Positions 7,801 through 13,115 of a DNA stretch of 13,115 bases are shown piece by piece. Origin of the DNA: Thermodesulfobacteriota bacterium (lineage in GTDB: Bacteria; Desulfobacterota; DSM-4660; Desulfatiglandales; Desulfatiglandaceae). The stretch spans positions 1 through 13,115 of the forward strand of contig JANQDY010000221.1 in the NCBI GenBank assembly GCA_028278625.1. The letters are read 5' to 3'. Position 1 is the stretch's first letter. Each line of letters begins with the position of its first letter. Under the pieces are notes generated by a model. It saw only the letters and a program-made list of their open reading frames with translations, did not search any database and was not told the origin of the DNA. The position numbers and the translations under genes are program-made.

Positions 7801-8658
7801 TTATTCGTATGTGTAGAATCCTTTTCCCGTCTTGCGCCCGTAATGACCTGCGGCAACGCGATCCCGAAGGCTCTGGCAGGGTCGGAACTTCTCATGGGTG
7901 AGGGCCTGATATAGCGATTCCGTTATGAGCAGGGCCGTATCGAGCCCCACCAGGTCCCTTAGTTGAAGGGGCCCCATTCGAAATCCGCCTCCGTCCCGAA
8001 TAGCCTGATCAATCTCCTCGACACCGGCCGCACCTTCATCAAGGAGTCTCATCCCCTCGTTGTACCAAACATTGAGGATCCGGTTCACCACAAACCCCGG
8101 CGAGTCCTTGCAGACCACCGGCACCTTTCCCAGCCGCCTTGCCAGGGATGTGATGGTCTCAACCGTTTCGTCGCTGGTCTGTATTCCCCTCGGGATCTCA
8201 ATGAGCTTCATGAGGGCCGGAGGATTGAACCAGTGCATCCCCGTAAATCTATCCGGTCGCCCCGATAAGCGCCCCAGTTCCGTGATGGAAATCTGGCTGG
8301 TATTGGAGGCAAAGATGACGGAAGGATGGCAGAGTTCGTTGAGCTGTTCATACAATTCTGTCTTTCCCGCCTTGTCCTCAACAATGGCCTCGATGACCAG
8401 ATCGGCATTTCCCGCCACGGCCTTCAAATCGGTGGTGATGGAGATCCGCTTGAGGATCTTTCTGGCATCCTGTTGGGAGATCTTCTTCCGTTCGACGCTG
8501 CCGGAGAGGAATTTTTCTATCTTGGCGAACGCAAGTTCGAGGTGCTTCTGATCCATATCCACCAGGTCCGCACGCATTCCCCCTTGCGCACAGACCAAGG
8601 CGATGCCATGACCCATAACCCCCGCCCCGATGACCGATATCCTCCCAATATTCTTCAT
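7801..8658 (-). CDS. 3-hydroxyacyl-CoA dehydrogenase, intact (3-hydroxybutyryl-CoA dehydrogenase type)
   Basis: NAD-dependent oxidation of (S)-3-hydroxyacyl-CoA to 3-ketoacyl-CoA, the third beta-oxidation step. The 285-residue protein is a standard stand-alone enzyme with an N-terminal Rossmann domain (GAGVMG, 11-16, and acidic D36 after strand two) and a C-terminal helical domain. All four residues known from characterised HADs are in register: S121 in SNTSQIS, H142 in GMHWFNPP, E154 in KLIEI, and N192 in GFVVNRI. The spacing of 12 between His and Glu and 50 between His and Asn matches the human enzyme. Its ATG overlaps the stop of the upstream HAD-like gene by 4 nt (ATGA), and a GAGAGGGA stretch precedes it, indicating coupled translation with that paralogue. 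Confidence 0.96.
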   Translation of the reverse strand: MKNIGRISVIGAGVMGHGIALVCAQGGMRADLVDMDQKHLELAFAKIEKFLSGSVERKKISQQDARKILKRISITTDLKAVAGNADLVIEAIVEDKAGKTELYEQLNELCHPSVIFASNTSQISITELGRLSGRPDRFTGMHWFNPPALMKLIEIPRGIQTSDETVETITSLARRLGKVPVVCKDSPGFVVNRILNVWYNEGMRLLDEGAAGVEEIDQAIRDGGGFRMGPLQLRDLVGLDTALLITESLYQALTHEKFRPCQSLRDRVAAGHYGRKTGKGFYTYE

Positions 8659-9389
8659 GTTGCATCCCTCTCACCGTATTGATAGAACCCTTCGCCTGTT
8701 TTTACCCCCAACTTTCCGGCTTCCACCTTTCGTCGGATCATGGGGCAGGGCTGGTACATGGGACCGAACTCCCTGGTCAGGGTCTCCAGGAGCCCGAGGA
8801 GCCGATCCAGACCGATTTTGTCCGCCCACTCAAATGGTCCCATGGGAAAATTGGCTGCCAGGCGCATCATCTGGTCGATCTTTTCCAAGGATGCCACATG
8901 GTTCTGGGCCATCACCGCAGCCTCATTGATCATGCTTGCCAAGGCCCTTGAAAGGATGCCGCCTGCCTGGTCTCTGCATATGGTCACCACCAGTCCCAGC
9001 TCTTTAAAGGCGTTTGCTGCCAGGTCGATGGCCCTGGTGTCGGTGATCTCTCCGCGCAACAGCTCAATGGCGCCCCTTTTGCCGGCACCTGATGGGGCGA
9101 TGAATCCCACGAAACTCTCCCTGATGCCGCTTCCCGTCGCCAGGTGGGTGGCGGAATCCCTTTCTACAAGGGATGCCACCGGTCCTCGCCAATTTCCGCA
9201 ATCGGCAAGGGCTTTGAGGACCGTTTCCTTTCTGTCCGATCCGACAGAAGCCTCAATCACCAGTTCTCCACCCTCCAGGTCTCCGGATGAAGGCGGTCCT
9301 TCGAGAAAACTGACGCCATCCCTTTGCTTCAAGACATCCCAACATTGGGTCCCTTTCAGTCCCCTTCCGATGCATATCCATTGGGCCAT
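8655..9389 (-). CDS. Degenerate 3-hydroxyacyl-CoA dehydrogenase-like protein (probable non-catalytic paralogue)
   Basis: A 244-residue member of the HAD fold. The C-terminal domain is well kept: NFPMGPFEWADKIGLD (180-195) and a GKLGVKTGEGFYQYG ending. The N-terminal part is eroded. A GxGxxG loop survives (GRGLKG, 8-13), but about 40-50 residues between the second Rossmann strand and the ELVIEA strand (42-47) are missing, the segment that carries the CoA-contacting helical hairpin in HADs. Aligned to the intact neighbour, the catalytic Ser is E76, His is I97 and Asn is S147; only Glu (E109) remains. The frame is undamaged, has a ribosome binding site (AAAGGGA), and overlaps the intact HAD by ATGA, so it looks like a maintained gene rather than a pseudogene. 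An alternative is a dehydrogenase with altered chemistry. Its function is unknown. Confidence 0.85.
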   Translation of the reverse strand: MAQWICIGRGLKGTQCWDVLKQRDGVSFLEGPPSSGDLEGGELVIEASVGSDRKETVLKALADCGNWRGPVASLVERDSATHLATGSGIRESFVGFIAPSGAGKRGAIELLRGEITDTRAIDLAANAFKELGLVVTICRDQAGGILSRALASMINEAAVMAQNHVASLEKIDQMMRLAANFPMGPFEWADKIGLDRLLGLLETLTREFGPMYQPCPMIRRKVEAGKLGVKTGEGFYQYGERDAT

Positions 9390-9429
9390 AGAAATCCCTT
9401 TCGTTCCTCATAAAAGATTTTGAGACCGT

Positions 9430-11301
9430 TTAGTCCAGGAGTCGGCGAAATTCATCAAGTCCCAGGCGGCTTATGGTTTCATCCATTGGCCGCCCCTCTT
9501 CGGCCCAGCCCCGGAGATCATAATATTCTGAGAGCATCGGGAGCAGGGGAGGGACCCCCAGGTCAAAACCGATGCCTCTTTTTCTGAGGGTTCGCATCCT
9601 GGGGGGGAGAATATCATCTTTCCTGGTAATACCCCGTTGATTGTTGATCATGCGCTTCAGGGTGAATGCCTTTTCTCCAATGGCCATGAATTCATTAAGG
9701 CCGATGTTCCGTCCGGTAATCTGACCGTACCATTGCAGAAAATGGCTCAGGGATAAGGCATTATTGATCAGGGTGAATTTGCAGATGGAAAGGGAATCCA
9801 AGACCGCCATGAAATGTTGAAGGCGTACCACCATTTGAGCTTTCCCTTCCTGTTCGCGGCCGGGTGTCGGCCCAGAATGCCCATATTCCGGCAGGGAAAC
9901 GGCCATCTCAAAGAGATGGGCAAGGCTGTTGAGGTGGCAGGCCCCCCGGTTGCTGGTGGAGAAGGATAAGGCTTGTCCCCATGAAAAGCGGGGATCATGC
10001 ATGGGAAACTCGAGCCCCTTGACATGCATCGCATACTCCTCGCTGTTATGGCCAATGACCCGGCTTGCCTCCCGGGCCCCCTCCCCGAGGAGCGTTGGAA
10101 GCTTTCCTTCACGAAGGGCGATGCGTTTAACCATCTCCACCATTCCCTCAGGCTTTCCAAAGCCAAAATCCACGCCGTCAAGGTCACTCCGGGGTATGAG
10201 ACCCTTTTCACAGCACTCCATGGCAAAGGCAATAACCCCTCCCGTGGAGAGAGAGTCCATGCCCAACCGGTTGCAGTACTCATTGGCCTTGGCAATGGCC
10301 TCGATATTGTCATTCAGACAAAGGCTGCCAAAGGAGGCCACGGTTTCGTATTCAGGACCTTCCATCACACCGTCAAGGGCGAAGGGACCCTCCCTGTTTT
10401 CAACGAGACGGCCACAGCGGATGGGGCAACGCTTACACCCGGACCGACGAACGACGAGGGTCTCCTTTAAGGTGGTGCCGGTGGTTTTTTCCGCCAAAGG
10501 TGTGTCCTGAGGGGTGCGCCAGTTGTTGACGGGCAGGTTTCCGAGTCTATCGTAATTGATCACCCCGCCAGGAGTACCGATCTGACCAAAGGCTCCGAGC
10601 CGTTCCTTGATGGCCTTGAGGGCCTCTCGAGCCGACGACTTCAGGCCCTCCACATCAGCCACAGGCGTGGCTGCGTCACCCTTTGAGGTGAGCACTATGG
10701 CTTTAAGTTTTTTGGCCCCCATGACGGCACCCATACCGCACCGTCCGATGGAGCGTGTGTGACGCCCGTCATGGGATATTGAGGCAAATTTCACTAGCCG
10801 TTCACCAGCAGGTCCGATCACGGCGGTTACGGCTTTCGGATCGATTTCCTCTTTCAAACGGGCATCAACGGTGAATGTGTCCAATCCCCAGAGATCATCG
10901 CTGTTGCGAAACCCGATCCGACCTGAATCGATGACGATGGACACCAGCTTCTCCGATGCGCCGGTGATGACCAGACCATCAAAGCCCGACTTCTTGAGTT
11001 GCCACCCAAAGGAACCACCGCAGTTGCTCTCCCCGTAGATCCCTGTGAGGGGTGACAGACTGATAACGGCATGACGGGAAGAGGCAGGGACACGAGTCCC
11101 GGTGTAGGGCCCCACCATGAAAATAAGGGGATTATCAGGGCTGAAGGGATGAATCTCGGGCCGGATCAAGCGCGCCAGATAAGCCGCTCCCAGGGAACTG
11201 CCTCCCACAAAGTCCTCCATGTCTTTGATGTCGGGTTCCTTGACGTCAACTTTTCGTCGGTTTAGATCGATCCACGCCACCCTATTGTGATATCCATTCA
11301 T
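9430..11301 (-). CDS. aor: Aldehyde:ferredoxin oxidoreductase family protein (tungsten/molybdopterin, 4Fe-4S)
   Basis: Likely oxidises an aldehyde to the carboxylic acid, or the reverse, using ferredoxin, a bis-pterin tungsten (or Mo) centre and one [4Fe-4S] cluster. The 623-residue length fits the AOR family. The N-terminal domain carries VGGSSLGAAYL (32-42) and the pterin-binding GRCGMGAVMGAKKLKAIV (187-203). Cluster ligands are complete: C289, C292 and C296 (CKRCPIRC) plus C507 in DSLSICKF, close to positions 288/291/295/494 of the Pyrococcus enzyme. GPEYET (315-320) and NRGACH (451-456) supply the expected acidic and His residues near the active site. It starts 2 nt after the MoaD-like gene. 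The family also contains class II benzoyl-CoA reductase (BamB); the absence of other bam genes makes a plain aldehyde oxidoreductase more likely. Confidence 0.93.
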   Translation of the reverse strand: MNGYHNRVAWIDLNRRKVDVKEPDIKDMEDFVGGSSLGAAYLARLIRPEIHPFSPDNPLIFMVGPYTGTRVPASSRHAVISLSPLTGIYGESNCGGSFGWQLKKSGFDGLVITGASEKLVSIVIDSGRIGFRNSDDLWGLDTFTVDARLKEEIDPKAVTAVIGPAGERLVKFASISHDGRHTRSIGRCGMGAVMGAKKLKAIVLTSKGDAATPVADVEGLKSSAREALKAIKERLGAFGQIGTPGGVINYDRLGNLPVNNWRTPQDTPLAEKTTGTTLKETLVVRRSGCKRCPIRCGRLVENREGPFALDGVMEGPEYETVASFGSLCLNDNIEAIAKANEYCNRLGMDSLSTGGVIAFAMECCEKGLIPRSDLDGVDFGFGKPEGMVEMVKRIALREGKLPTLLGEGAREASRVIGHNSEEYAMHVKGLEFPMHDPRFSWGQALSFSTSNRGACHLNSLAHLFEMAVSLPEYGHSGPTPGREQEGKAQMVVRLQHFMAVLDSLSICKFTLINNALSLSHFLQWYGQITGRNIGLNEFMAIGEKAFTLKRMINNQRGITRKDDILPPRMRTLRKRGIGFDLGVPPLLPMLSEYYDLRGWAEEGRPMDETISRLGLDEFRRLLD

Positions 11302-11303
11302 TT

Positions 11304-11567
11304 TTAACCCCCTCCAGCCATCGGAACCATTTCCAGCTCGTCATTCGGATCAAGCATTTCATCCAGTGTCATCAGATGATGTTGACGCCAGACCAGAAGA
11401 CCGTAGGGATGCTTGTCTCCTGGGCCGAATCCCCCATAGGTGGTAAAAGCGGGCGCCTGATCCTGCAAAAAGCGAAGCAATTCAGCCACCGAAACAGGAT
11501 GGACAAAATCCAGTTCCTTGGCTGAACCGAATATTTGATTAAGAGGTGCCAAGAATTTGATCTTCAA
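11304..11567 (-). CDS. MoaD/ThiS-family sulfur carrier protein
   Basis: Small ubiquitin-like protein (87 residues) whose C-terminal glycine is normally thiocarboxylated to give sulfur for the molybdopterin/tungstopterin dithiolene. It starts MKIKFLAPLNQIFGSAKEL and ends VPMAGGG, so the essential Gly-Gly tail is present, with one extra Gly. The start codon is TTG at 11567: an in-frame stop lies just upstream (11583-11585) and no ATG or GTG gives the normal N-terminus. A purine-rich AAGGGTGGTG stretch upstream may serve as a weak ribosome binding site. It lies 2 nt upstream of aor. Dedicated MoaD-like proteins next to AOR genes are a known association and suggest supply of the AOR pterin cofactor. 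No other cofactor-synthesis genes are in the window. Confidence 0.88.
   Translation of the reverse strand: MKIKFLAPLNQIFGSAKELDFVHPVSVAELLRFLQDQAPAFTTYGGFGPGDKHPYGLLVWRQHHLMTLDEMLDPNDELEMVPMAGGG
11311..11315 (-). promoter_or_regulatory. Shine-Dalgarno of aor embedded in the Gly codons of the moaD-like gene
   Basis: The last codons of the MoaD-like gene are GGA GGG GGT TAA. The GGAGG formed by the first two lies 9 nt before the aor ATG at 11301 and is the only good ribosome binding site for it. The functional glycine tail and the next gene's ribosome binding site thus share bases. Confidence 0.7.
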
Positions 11568-11614
11568 AGCAAAACACCACCCTTATCAAAATCTTCCACT
11601 CCGCATTTGATTTA

Positions 11615-11628
11615 TGCATTCTAATGCA
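11615..11628. promoter_or_regulatory. Palindromic operator candidate over the -10 box
   Basis: TGCATT-CT-AATGCA is a perfect 6-bp inverted repeat with a 2-nt centre. It contains the whole predicted -10 hexamer, which is where a repressor would block RNA polymerase. A second, wider inverted pair flanks it: ATTTGAT at 11605-11611 and ATCAAAT at 11649-11655. No regulator gene is in the window to match it with. It could also form by chance in AT-rich DNA. Confidence 0.4.
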
Positions 11629-11646
11629 GATCTAATACACAATCAA
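11618..11646 (-). promoter_or_regulatory. Candidate sigma70-type promoter for the moaD-aor-beta-oxidation unit
   Basis: On the minus strand TTGATT (plus coordinates 11641-11646) and TAGAAT (11618-11623) are separated by exactly 17 nt, matching the -35/-10 pattern with three to five matches per box. It lies 50-80 nt upstream of the MoaD-like TTG start, in the only AT-rich gap ahead of the eight-gene run. Predicted from pattern only. Confidence 0.5.
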
Positions 11647-11671
11647 AGATCAAATCAGAGTTATTGCCTCA

Positions 11672-12799
11672 TTAAGGGACAATGATCGGTTTGATCTCCT
11701 TGAACGCTTTCATGCTTTCCATTGCCTCGTTGATATCCTCCAATTTGTAACGGTTGGATATCATCATATCAAAATCGTATTTATCTTTGTTGTTTGAAAC
11801 GAATTGCAGCCCCTTCCAATAATGGGAAATGTCCGCAGACCACGATCCTATAATCGTTGCGTGTCTTCGTGTAATCAAAGAGGTTGCGATTTCAAGTTGT
11901 TGACTCCCCAATTGTCCTAAAACAAGATAGCGACCGCCTAGCCTGATCATTTCAAGGCCTTCGCGGAAGGGTGTTTTCCCGCCGGAGACTTCAATCACAA
12001 TGTCCGGACCAACGCCATTGGTCAGTTCCCTGACCGCTTCGACACGATGATTTTCATCCGGGATTTCCTCAACGGAAATCACGTGGTCAGCCCCCCAGGC
12101 CTTGGCAACCTCAAGTCTTGCCTGCGGTGCTCCGATGACGATGATCCTCTCTGCTCCCGCGCTCCTGGCCAGTGCCGTGGAGAATAGCCCGAGGGGTCCA
12201 GCGCCTTGAATGGCAACCGTATGGGTATATTCGATCCTTCCGAGCCGGTCAAATCCCTGGGTGACGGACCTTAGGGCACAACTCACGGCAGATGCCCATT
12301 CCGATTTCACTCCATCTGGAATCTTGACTCTTCCGGATTCCGGGAATACGTAACAATATTCAGCAAATGTCCCCACAAGATAAGGGTACTTTTCGCAATT
12401 TGAAAACATATAGTATTTTCTATTGGAACAAATTCCCGGCTGGTGCGTTACCCTGCAATGGTAGCATTCACCACAAGAACCGTGCTCCCATATGATTCTG
12501 TCCCCGATTTCCAGAGGATTGCCAACCGAATCCCGCGTTACCCCTTCTCCGAGCTTTACAACCGTTCCTGCCATTTCATGTCCGGGGATTACGGGAAGGG
12601 ATTCTACGACGTATTTGAATTCTCCTCCCCACAGGTGGATGTCTGTACCACAAATCGACGCCATATCGATCTTGGCCAGAATGGCACCCGGCTCCAGGAT
12701 CTCTGGGACCCTTACATCCCTTACCTCAATGGGTTTGTCATACTCTGCTATTACGGCCGCCTTGCATGTCTTGGGAATATTCTCCATTTGGACCTCCAT
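11672..12799 (-). CDS. Zinc-dependent medium-chain alcohol dehydrogenase (MDR family)
   Basis: NAD(P)-dependent oxidation of an alcohol (or reduction of a carbonyl). The catalytic-zinc ligands C50 (in CGTD) and H74-E75 (in GHEMAG) are present. Four Cys for a structural zinc lie at 109, 112, 115 and 124; the last gap is eight residues, one more than the usual seven. The Rossmann loop GAGPLG is at 199-204. Length (375) is typical of the family. Two starts are possible: 12799 (GGAG about 8 nt upstream) and 12787 (MENIPKTC, with a stronger GGAGG about 5 nt upstream, four residues shorter). It follows the aldehyde dehydrogenase fragment by 110 nt. A 6-bp inverted repeat CCATCG/CGATGG (12856-12872) lies in that gap, without a U-run. 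The substrate is not identifiable. Confidence 0.93.
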   Translation of the reverse strand: MEVQMENIPKTCKAAVIAEYDKPIEVRDVRVPEILEPGAILAKIDMASICGTDIHLWGGEFKYVVESLPVIPGHEMAGTVVKLGEGVTRDSVGNPLEIGDRIIWEHGSCGECYHCRVTHQPGICSNRKYYMFSNCEKYPYLVGTFAEYCYVFPESGRVKIPDGVKSEWASAVSCALRSVTQGFDRLGRIEYTHTVAIQGAGPLGLFSTALARSAGAERIIVIGAPQARLEVAKAWGADHVISVEEIPDENHRVEAVRELTNGVGPDIVIEVSGGKTPFREGLEMIRLGGRYLVLGQLGSQQLEIATSLITRRHATIIGSWSADISHYWKGLQFVSNNKDKYDFDMMISNRYKLEDINEAMESMKAFKEIKPIIVP

Positions 12800-12909
12800 T
12801 TGTCATTCTCCAAAAACGGTTTCCTGAAATTTCACGCTGCTCTATAGATGTGCTTCCATCGATTCACGATGGGATCTACGTTGTTAAATGGGCATTGTTC
12901 CTGATCTGG

Positions 12910-13115
12910 CTATCGCAGCACAAAAGGATTCGATACGCTTTCGCCCGAATTGATCCACGTGCTTTTGACCTGCATGTAGTTTCTGATTCCTTCAATGCCA
13001 TTCTCACGCCCCATTCCGCTTCGCTTGTAGCCCCCAAAGGGCGATAAATAGCTGACGGCGCGATAGGTATTCACCCAAACGATGCCAGCCTGCAAACACT
13101 CGGAGATTCTGAAGG
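12910..13115 (-). CDS. Aldehyde dehydrogenase, C-terminal fragment (cut by window edge)
   Basis: NAD(P)-dependent aldehyde dehydrogenase superfamily, last 68 codons only. The fragment reads FRISECLQAGIVWVNTYR and then YLSPFGGYKRSGMGRENG, the C-terminal signature (PFGGxKxSGxGRE) of the family, and ends with a TAG at 12910. The frame stays open to position 13115, so the gene continues upstream beyond the window; its catalytic Cys and Glu are not visible. Being just upstream of the alcohol dehydrogenase suggests an alcohol-to-aldehyde-to-acid pair using nicotinamide cofactors. Confidence 0.9.
   Translation of the reverse strand, partial: FRISECLQAGIVWVNTYRAVSYLSPFGGYKRSGMGRENGIEGIRNYMQVKSTWINSGESVSNPFVLR

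Noticed and set aside
8655..9389. Calling the degenerate HAD a pseudogene
   Set aside because: The frame has no stop or frameshift, keeps its C-terminal domain, has a ribosome binding site and is coupled to the next gene; a maintained non-catalytic protein fits better.
8740..9423. Plus-strand open frame (227 codons) antisense to the degenerate HAD gene
   Set aside because: The minus-strand protein has a clear HAD C-terminal domain and an ATGA junction with its neighbour. The plus-strand product is Ser/Pro/Arg-rich without a motif.
9929..10510. Plus-strand open frame (193 codons) inside the AOR gene
   Set aside because: It lies across the AOR cluster-binding and active-site motifs on the other strand; low-complexity shadow translation.
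9430..11301. Class II benzoyl-CoA reductase subunit BamB instead of AOR
   Set aside because: BamB is in the same family, but no other bam genes are nearby and the adjacent MoaD-like gene is usual for plain AORs. It cannot be fully excluded without a phylogeny.
12856..12872. Inverted repeat CCATCG/CGATGG between ALDH and ADH as a terminator
   Set aside because: Only six pairs and no U-run follows on the minus strand; could be chance. Mentioned only under the ADH gene.

Overview
The window reads as a block of an anaerobic, probably Desulfobacterota-type (sulfate-reducing or syntrophic) bacterial genome. This is inferred from three things: a tungsten/molybdopterin aldehyde:ferredoxin oxidoreductase (AOR) with its own MoaD-like sulfur carrier, a TRAP carboxylate transporter, and a tightly packed acyl-CoA beta-oxidation set. 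No 16S or other taxonomic marker is present, so the assignment is soft. Every well-supported gene is on the minus strand, so transcription runs from high to low coordinates. I see no tRNA, rRNA, CRISPR array, insertion sequence or prophage gene.

Layout in order of transcription. (1) 13115-11672: the C-terminal end of an aldehyde dehydrogenase cut by the window edge, then a zinc-dependent medium-chain alcohol dehydrogenase. (2) 11671-11568: a short AT-rich intergenic region with a good sigma70-like promoter whose -10 box lies inside a perfect inverted repeat. (3) 11567-3126: a compact run of eight genes: MoaD-like protein, AOR, a degenerate 3-hydroxyacyl-CoA dehydrogenase (HAD) paralogue, an intact HAD, a thiolase, an acyl-CoA dehydrogenase, an enoyl-CoA hydratase and an MmgE/PrpD-family protein. 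Gaps are at most 52 nt and several genes overlap. (4) 3125-2919: a 207-nt gap with a hairpin. (5) 2918-80: a complete TRAP transporter in the order solute-binding protein, small permease, large permease. (6) 79-1: a short tail that may hold the last codons of a convergent plus-strand gene.

How the genes could work together (inference). The TRAP system imports a carboxylate. The alcohol dehydrogenase and the two aldehyde-oxidising enzymes (NAD(P)-dependent ALDH and ferredoxin-dependent AOR) handle alcohol and aldehyde precursors. After CoA activation by an enzyme not encoded here, the acyl-CoA passes through the four beta-oxidation steps (ACAD, ECH, HAD, thiolase). MmgE/PrpD enzymes act on di- or tricarboxylates such as 2-methylcitrate. 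Its presence next to thiolase, HAD and ACAD genes recalls the Bacillus mmgABC-E arrangement, but without the citrate synthase, so its substrate is open.

The most unusual element is the translationally coupled pair of one intact HAD and one HAD-fold protein that has lost three of four catalytic residues and the helical segment between the Rossmann strands. This suggests a heteromeric enzyme with one catalytic and one non-catalytic subunit.
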